Shown here: piece after piece, positions 59,517-64,000 of the stretch | Layout of the letters: the number at the start of each line of letters is the position of its first letter | Numbering within the stretch: the first letter of the stretch is position 1 | DNA from: Planctomycetia bacterium | GTDB taxonomy: Bacteria > Planctomycetota > Planctomycetia > Gemmatales > HRBIN36 | Assembly (NCBI GenBank): GCA_016795155.1 | Contig: JAEUIE010000015.1 | Location: 62,001 to 126,000, forward strand | Reading direction: 5' to 3' | DNA: 64,000 nt | The notes under the pieces: generated by a model | Seen by the model: the letters and a program-made list of their open reading frames with translations, nothing else | What the model was told of the DNA's origin: nothing | The model's database searches: none | Made by a program: the position numbers and the translations under genes

Positions 59517-62261
59517 ATGCGAACAGTAGCCTTGTGCCTGCATTTGCTGTTTCTGAGCCAGTCGTTTGCTCAAAGCGTTTCTTTTGAGAGCGAAGTCGCT
59601 CCGATATTGAAGGCCAGGTGCATTCGCTGCCATAGCGGAGAGCATCCCAAAGGTGATCTCGATCTCAGCACCGAAAAAGGGTTACAACAGGGTGGCAGCA
59701 GCGGCAAAGTTGTTTCTGAATCTCGCGAACAGCCCGGCTTGCTATGGGAAATGGTCGAGCAAAAGCGAATGCCGCCCAAAGAACAGTTATCCGACAATGA
59801 ACTACGCATTCTGAAAAACTGGCTGGAAAAAGGTTCACCATGGCGCGGACCTGCACTGCAAGTTGCTAGTAAGCCGACCGTTTCGCTTCGTGCTGGCAAA
59901 GATTGGTGGTCGCTCCAACCCATCAACAAAGTATCTCTTCCCACAGTTAAACAGCAGGCATGGATCAGAAACGAAATAGATCATTTCATTTTGCATCAAT
60001 TGGAAAGTCGGGGGTTATCACCCTCAGCAGAAGCTGATCGCAGGACATACATTCGCAGAGTAACATTTGATATAACCGGATTACCACCCACGCCTTCGGA
60101 AATCGATGCCTTCGTTCGCGATACATCTGACCAAGCCTATGAAACACTGGTGGATCGCTTACTCGCTTCACCCAGATACGGCGAACGTTGGGGAAGGCAC
60201 TGGCTGGATGTCGTTCGCTTTGCTGAAAGCCACGGCTACGAAACTAATGAGTTGAGGCGAAATGCCTGGCCATATCGCGATTGGGTCATTCGAGCGTTGA
60301 ACGAAGACAAACCTTTTGACCGTTTTGTTCAGGAGCAACTCGCTGGAGATGTGGTCGCAGCGGGCGATCTTGCCAACGAGGTCGCCACCGGCTTTCTGGT
60401 GGGTGGTACACATGATGTAGTCGGCAATCAAACTCCAGAAGGCATGGCGCAACAAAGGCAGGATGATCTCTACGATATGGTTTCAACAACTGGCTCAGCC
60501 TTTTTGGGCCTTACGCTCAATTGTGCCCGCTGCCATGATCATAAGTTTGATCCCATTTCGCAGAAAGAATATTACAGCATGCAGTCATTTTTTGCTGGCG
60601 TTCAACATGGCGCACGCGATGTGGCCAACCCCGCCGTCAAACTGCAACTCGATAAACTGATGACTGAGCGAAAGTCGCTGAATCAGCATCTGATGGAATA
60701 CAAAAAGCTGGTCAGCAACTCAGGCCCACCCAACAGTGTGCTGAATACCGAAGTGTTCGATGCTGTTCAAGCCCGCTTTGTACGGATGACTATCAACAAG
60801 ACAAAAATCAATGATGAACCCTGCATTGATGAATTCGAAATTTATGCTGGTGATATCAATGTGGCTCATGTCTCCATGCGAGCCAAGCCCACCGCTTCAT
60901 CCGAATATCCCAACTCCGACATCCATCGCATTGTCCATCTGAACGATGGCCTTCCCGGCAATAGCAAAAGCTGGATTTCCAATGAACCGGGCAAAGGCTG
61001 GCTGCAGATTGAATGGCCAACTCCCGTGGTGATTGACCGTATTGTTTGGGGCCGCGACCGGAACAATCAGTTCCAGGACAGGCTGGCAGTCAAATACCAA
61101 TTGGAATCTTCCCTGGATGGTAGCAACTGGAAACTACTCTGTACTGAGGCTGATCGCATGAAACGGCCTGTTGCCAAAGATCAGCAGCAGCAGTCATATG
61201 AAATGAAATCTCACGAAGCAAAGTTAGCCAGTCTCAACACGAAAATACGCGACATGGAAAGCCAGTTACAGGTCTATTGCGGCGTATTTAAAAAGGCTGA
61301 GCCTGTTCACCTGCTGAAACGGGGCGATCCCATGATGAAACAGGAGGAAGTGCCTCCCTCCAGCATCGAAGCTTTGGGTATTCCTATCTCGATACAGAAG
61401 AATGCCACCGATCAGCAACGCAGACTGGCACTGGCGAACTGGATTGCAGACCGAAGAAACCCATTGCCTGCCCGCGTGATGGTCAATCGAGTCTGGCACT
61501 ATCATTTCGGCACTGGCATCGTCAACACCCCCAGCGACTTTGGATTCAATGGCGGTAAGCCATCGCATCCGGAACTTCTCGATTGGCTGGCCTATCAATT
61601 TCATGAAAATCAAGGCAGGCTCAAGCCGCTGCATCGAATGATTGTGCTCTCCGCAACCTATCGCCAGTCTAGCCAACCCGATCAAGCTGCTGTAGCCCGG
61701 AACAGTTCCATTGATGCAGATAATCGCCTGCTCTGGAAAGCACCCCGGCGGCGATTGGAAGCGGAAGCCATCCGGGATACCATCCTCTCAGTCAGTGGGA
61801 ACCTCGATCTAACCATGGGTGGGCCAGGCTACGATTTGTGGAAATACTCCAACTATGTTGTCGTCTTTGAACAGCAGAAGATGCTGCCAGCCAACGCATA
61901 CCGCCGCATGGTTTATCAATTCAAACCGCGCACTCAGCAGGATTCAACTTTCGGTTCGTTCGATTGCCCCGATGGCACTTTGACCATGCCGAAACGCAAC
62001 AGTTCTACAACTGCACTGCAGGCCTTGAATCTGCTGAACAGTCCATTCATGATCCAGCAAAGCAGTATCTTGGCGGGGCGGTTGAAAAAGAAGGCAGGAA
62101 TGCAATCCGAAGCCCAGATGAAACTCGCATTCCGCCTAGCTTTGGGCAGACTGCCTACGCCGAAAGAAGAAGCAATCTGTCTGGCGATCATTCATGAGCA
62201 TGGCCTGGAAGCATTTTGCCGGGCGCTTTTAAACAGCAACGAATTTATCTACATCGATTGA
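59517..62261 (+). CDS. Planctomycete cytochrome (PSD1/DUF1549/DUF1553) protein
   Basis: The 914-residue exported protein has a signal peptide, a planctomycete-cytochrome heme motif CIRCH (35-39) in ILKARCIRCHSGEHP, then DUF1549 (about 150-360) with the second LNCARCHDHKFDPIS motif. About 415-545 is an F5/8-type-C-like discoidin insert (CIDEFEIYAGDINVA, GWLQIEWPTPVVIDRIVWG), and the C-terminal DUF1553 spans about 640-910 (MVNRVWHYHFGTGIVNTPSDFG, LLNSPFMIQQSSIL). Such proteins are encoded beside DUF1501 genes, as here, and are thought to take part in extracytoplasmic polymer or sulfated-glycan breakdown. No enzymatic role is proven. Confidence 0.95.
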   Translation: MRTVALCLHLLFLSQSFAQSVSFESEVAPILKARCIRCHSGEHPKGDLDLSTEKGLQQGGSSGKVVSESREQPGLLWEMVEQKRMPPKEQLSDNELRILKNWLEKGSPWRGPALQVASKPTVSLRAGKDWWSLQPINKVSLPTVKQQAWIRNEIDHFILHQLESRGLSPSAEADRRTYIRRVTFDITGLPPTPSEIDAFVRDTSDQAYETLVDRLLASPRYGERWGRHWLDVVRFAESHGYETNELRRNAWPYRDWVIRALNEDKPFDRFVQEQLAGDVVAAGDLANEVATGFLVGGTHDVVGNQTPEGMAQQRQDDLYDMVSTTGSAFLGLTLNCARCHDHKFDPISQKEYYSMQSFFAGVQHGARDVANPAVKLQLDKLMTERKSLNQHLMEYKKLVSNSGPPNSVLNTEVFDAVQARFVRMTINKTKINDEPCIDEFEIYAGDINVAHVSMRAKPTASSEYPNSDIHRIVHLNDGLPGNSKSWISNEPGKGWLQIEWPTPVVIDRIVWGRDRNNQFQDRLAVKYQLESSLDGSNWKLLCTEADRMKRPVAKDQQQQSYEMKSHEAKLASLNTKIRDMESQLQVYCGVFKKAEPVHLLKRGDPMMKQEEVPPSSIEALGIPISIQKNATDQQRRLALANWIADRRNPLPARVMVNRVWHYHFGTGIVNTPSDFGFNGGKPSHPELLDWLAYQFHENQGRLKPLHRMIVLSATYRQSSQPDQAAVARNSSIDADNRLLWKAPRRRLEAEAIRDTILSVSGNLDLTMGGPGYDLWKYSNYVVVFEQQKMLPANAYRRMVYQFKPRTQQDSTFGSFDCPDGTLTMPKRNSSTTALQALNLLNSPFMIQQSSILAGRLKKKAGMQSEAQMKLAFRLALGRLPTPKEEAICLAIIHEHGLEAFCRALLNSNEFIYID

Positions 62262-62273
62262 TTGGGCGAATGT

Positions 62274-63740
62274 ATGATCTTTCCGGATACTCGACAATTC
62301 ATCCATCGCCGCCTTTTTCTGGGCAGCTTCAGTCACGGCCTGGCTGGTGTTGCATTGTTCGATCTACTCAAGCGTGCCCATGCGGATGATCAGAAAAGTC
62401 CCATCCGCCCTGTGATTGATTCCCAGCACCCACAATCAGCCCGGCAGCCACATTTCGCGCCCCGTGCCAAACGCATCCTGCATATCTTCTGTTCCGGCGC
62501 CTGCAGCCATCTCGATTCCTGGGATTACAAGCCTGCACTCGTGAAATACGATGGCAAGCCCATGCCCGGCACAGACAAGCTCGTCACCTTTCAGGGGGAG
62601 AATGGAGCAGTCAGCAAAAGTCCCTACACGTTTCGGCAACGAGGGCAGTCAGGCAAATACACTTCCGATCTGTTTCCACAGTTGGGTGAACTGGTCGATG
62701 AGATGTGCTTCATTCACTCGATGACGAGCAAGAGCAACACCCATGGGCCTGGAGAGAGTTTCGCGAACACGGGTTTCACTCTGGAAGGATTCCCTAGTGC
62801 AGGCTCCTGGGTTACCTATGCTCTGGGAACCGAAAATCAGAACCTGCCTGCCTTTGTCGCCATCCCTGATCCGCGCGGCATTCCACAAGTTGGCCCAGCA
62901 AACTGGAGCCAGGGGTTCCTGCCAGCCGTCTTTCAAGGCACAGCTTTCAATACCAGCCAGGCGATTCCCCATCTGTTCCCGCCCGAGAGCATCAGCAAAC
63001 AAAACGATTTGGCCACCCGTGGGCTGATTCAGCAGTTGAACCAGCTTCACGCGGAAGATCGTCCGGGCGATTCAGCGCTGCATGCCCGCATCGCTTCGTA
63101 TGAGCTGGCAGCCAGGCTGCAACTGAGTGCTCCCGAAGTGGCTGATCTGGGTACTGAACCAGCCTCGATCCAGAAGGCATATGGAGTGGATTCAGGCAAT
63201 CCGTTGCTGGCAGGCTTTGCCCGTAACTGCATCCTGGCCCGGCGACTTCTCGAACGTGGCGTGCGCTATGTTCAGCTCTTTAACGGCGCCTATGCCATGG
63301 GCGAAGGGGTAGGTAACTGGGATGGCCACAAGCAGCTGAAAAAAGACTACGACCGCCATGGCCCGATTCTCGATCAGCCCGCTGCTGCACTTCTCAAAGA
63401 TTTGAAAACCCGTGGTTTATTGAAAGATTCGCTGGTGATCTGGTCCACGGAATTTGGCCGCATGCCCACGTTTCAAAAAGGCGCTCAAGGCCGTGATCAC
63501 AACCCCCACGGGTTCACCGTCTGGCTCGCCGGCGCCGGTGTCAAGAAGGCAATGAGTTACGGCGCTACCGATGAGTTCGGCCACAAGGCGGTTGAGAAAG
63601 TGACAACGGTCTACGACTTCTACGCAACCATCCTGCATATCCTGGGCCTGGATCACGAACGACTGACCTACTACCACAACGGCATCGAACGCCGACTAAC
63701 CGACGTCCACGGCCATGTAATAAAAGATATTCTAGCGTAG
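62274..63740 (+). CDS. DUF1501 Tat-exported protein
   Basis: A 488-residue DUF1501 protein from the ATG at 62274, 12 bases after the stop of the DUF1549 gene. The twin-arginine signal is [12 protein letters not shown] with a hydrophobic stretch up to residue 35. Conserved blocks are [69 protein letters not shown] and [12 protein letters not shown], with the [19 protein letters not shown] block near the end. DUF1501 belongs to the alkaline-phosphatase/sulfatase fold family by reported resemblance. The pair is presumably one operon. A GC-rich hairpin follows the stop. Confidence 0.95.
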   Translation: MIFPDTRQFIHRRLFLGSFSHGLAGVALFDLLKRAHADDQKSPIRPVIDSQHPQSARQPHFAPRAKRILHIFCSGACSHLDSWDYKPALVKYDGKPMPGTDKLVTFQGENGAVSKSPYTFRQRGQSGKYTSDLFPQLGELVDEMCFIHSMTSKSNTHGPGESFANTGFTLEGFPSAGSWVTYALGTENQNLPAFVAIPDPRGIPQVGPANWSQGFLPAVFQGTAFNTSQAIPHLFPPESISKQNDLATRGLIQQLNQLHAEDRPGDSALHARIASYELAARLQLSAPEVADLGTEPASIQKAYGVDSGNPLLAGFARNCILARRLLERGVRYVQLFNGAYAMGEGVGNWDGHKQLKKDYDRHGPILDQPAAALLKDLKTRGLLKDSLVIWSTEFGRMPTFQKGAQGRDHNPHGFTVWLAGAGVKKAMSYGATDEFGHKAVEKVTTVYDFYATILHILGLDHERLTYYHNGIERRLTDVHGHVIKDILA

Positions 63741-63745
63741 TTTCT

Positions 63746-63771
63746 CCCCTCTCCCCTTTGTGGGAGAGGGG
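63746..63771. terminator. GC-rich hairpin after the DUF1501 gene
   Basis: CCCCTCTCCC (63746-63755) and GGGAGAGGGG (63762-63771) form a ten-pair perfect stem with a six-base loop, five bases after the DUF1501 stop. The following sequence is G-rich rather than T-rich, so a classical intrinsic terminator is doubtful. The CTCTCCC-type repeat unit followed by GGGGTTGGGGG resembles dispersed intergenic repeats seen in many bacterial genomes. Either reading fits the gap between convergent genes. Confidence 0.5.
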
Positions 63772-63815
63772 TTGGGGGTGGAGGGGAATGCGACCATGAG
63801 AAGCTTAAGGCCTCG

Positions 63816-64000
63816 CTACTTCCTCTCTTTCGCAAACTTCAAGAGCGCCTTCACTTCTTCACGATCAGCCAAGCCGCCGGTTGCATATAAATCACCAAAG
63901 ACTTTCAAATGCCCAGGCGTATAGCTGGCATCCGGCGCAGTTGCAGTTTCACTCGGCTTGTGAATGGTACACTTCAGGAACGACCCCGCCTCCAGACAAG
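63816..64000 (-). CDS. C-terminal part of an unrecognised gene
   Basis: The minus strand has a TAG stop at 63816-63818 and an open frame to the window edge (61 codons). The visible product contains LEAGSFLKCTIHKPSE, APDASYTPGHLKVFGDLYAT and ends GGLADREEVKALLKFAKERK. It looks like a real coding sequence by its codon pattern and charged helical end, but no family is recognised. It converges on the DUF1501 gene. The start lies outside the window. Confidence 0.6.
   Translation of the reverse strand, partial: CLEAGSFLKCTIHKPSETATAPDASYTPGHLKVFGDLYATGGLADREEVKALLKFAKERK

Overview
The window looks like an ordinary, gene-dense stretch of a Planctomycetota chromosome (class Planctomycetia) with moderate GC (by eye near 50%). 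The lineage call rests on family content: a PSD1-type cytochrome/DUF1549-DUF1553 protein followed by a DUF1501 Tat protein, an ECF sigma factor directly upstream of a TPR-bearing Ser/Thr kinase, two further large Hanks-type kinases, a ThiD2-ThiE fusion, several secreted proteins, and often weak Shine-Dalgarno signals. I saw no rRNA, tRNA, CRISPR array, insertion sequence, prophage or integrase.

Layout. 1-3000: a U32 peptidase-family gene cut by the left edge, elbB, a stand-alone response regulator and a Tat-exported NHL-propeller protein. 3.1-6.4 kb: queF, an ankyrin protein, and a membrane pair made of an unknown single-pass protein and an HTTM-family protein. 6.4-11.7 kb: cysS, a MutS2 without a Smr domain, and a PafA-like alkaline phosphatase. 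11.7-16.4 kb (minus strand): methyltransferase and glycosyltransferase coupled by an ATGA overlap, and an M16 protease. 16.5-21.5 kb: recG facing a kinase-pseudokinase-PilZ protein. 21.6-29.4 kb (plus): msrA plus metallophosphoesterase, a 1376-residue TPR protein, a DUF5009 acyltransferase and an S1/P1 nuclease.

29.4-33.3 kb: a ClpN-ThiD2-ThiE fusion with gpsA, and two unknown small genes. 33.4-37 kb: rpmB-gatC-gatA-gatB. 37-40.5 kb: a kinase with an external beta-helix region. 40.6-46.8 kb: a COG2509 flavoprotein, a Gfo/Idh/MocA protein, a ribbon-helix-helix zinc protein, pdxA and a secreted HEAT/STN-like protein. 46.8-53.2 kb: a GNAT resembling short N-acetylglutamate synthases, a lipoprotein hydrolase, an amine oxidase-secernin pair and a penicillin-acylase family protein. 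53.4-58 kb: TPR kinase, ECF sigma factor and thymidine kinase. 58-64 kb: a PHP-domain protein, the DUF1549/DUF1501 pair and the end of an unrecognised gene.

The housekeeping content (tRNA charging by CysRS and GatCAB, queuosine, thiamin, PLP, G3P and dTMP salvage) is interleaved with signalling (three kinases, one ECF sigma factor, one receiver protein, one PilZ module). No long gene-free stretch exists; every intergenic gap is under about 230 bases. Neighbouring convergent genes are packed so tightly that five pairs overlap at their stops, three of them through one shared TTAA. The most novel-looking items are domain fusions and structured intergenic repeats rather than a complete new multi-gene system.
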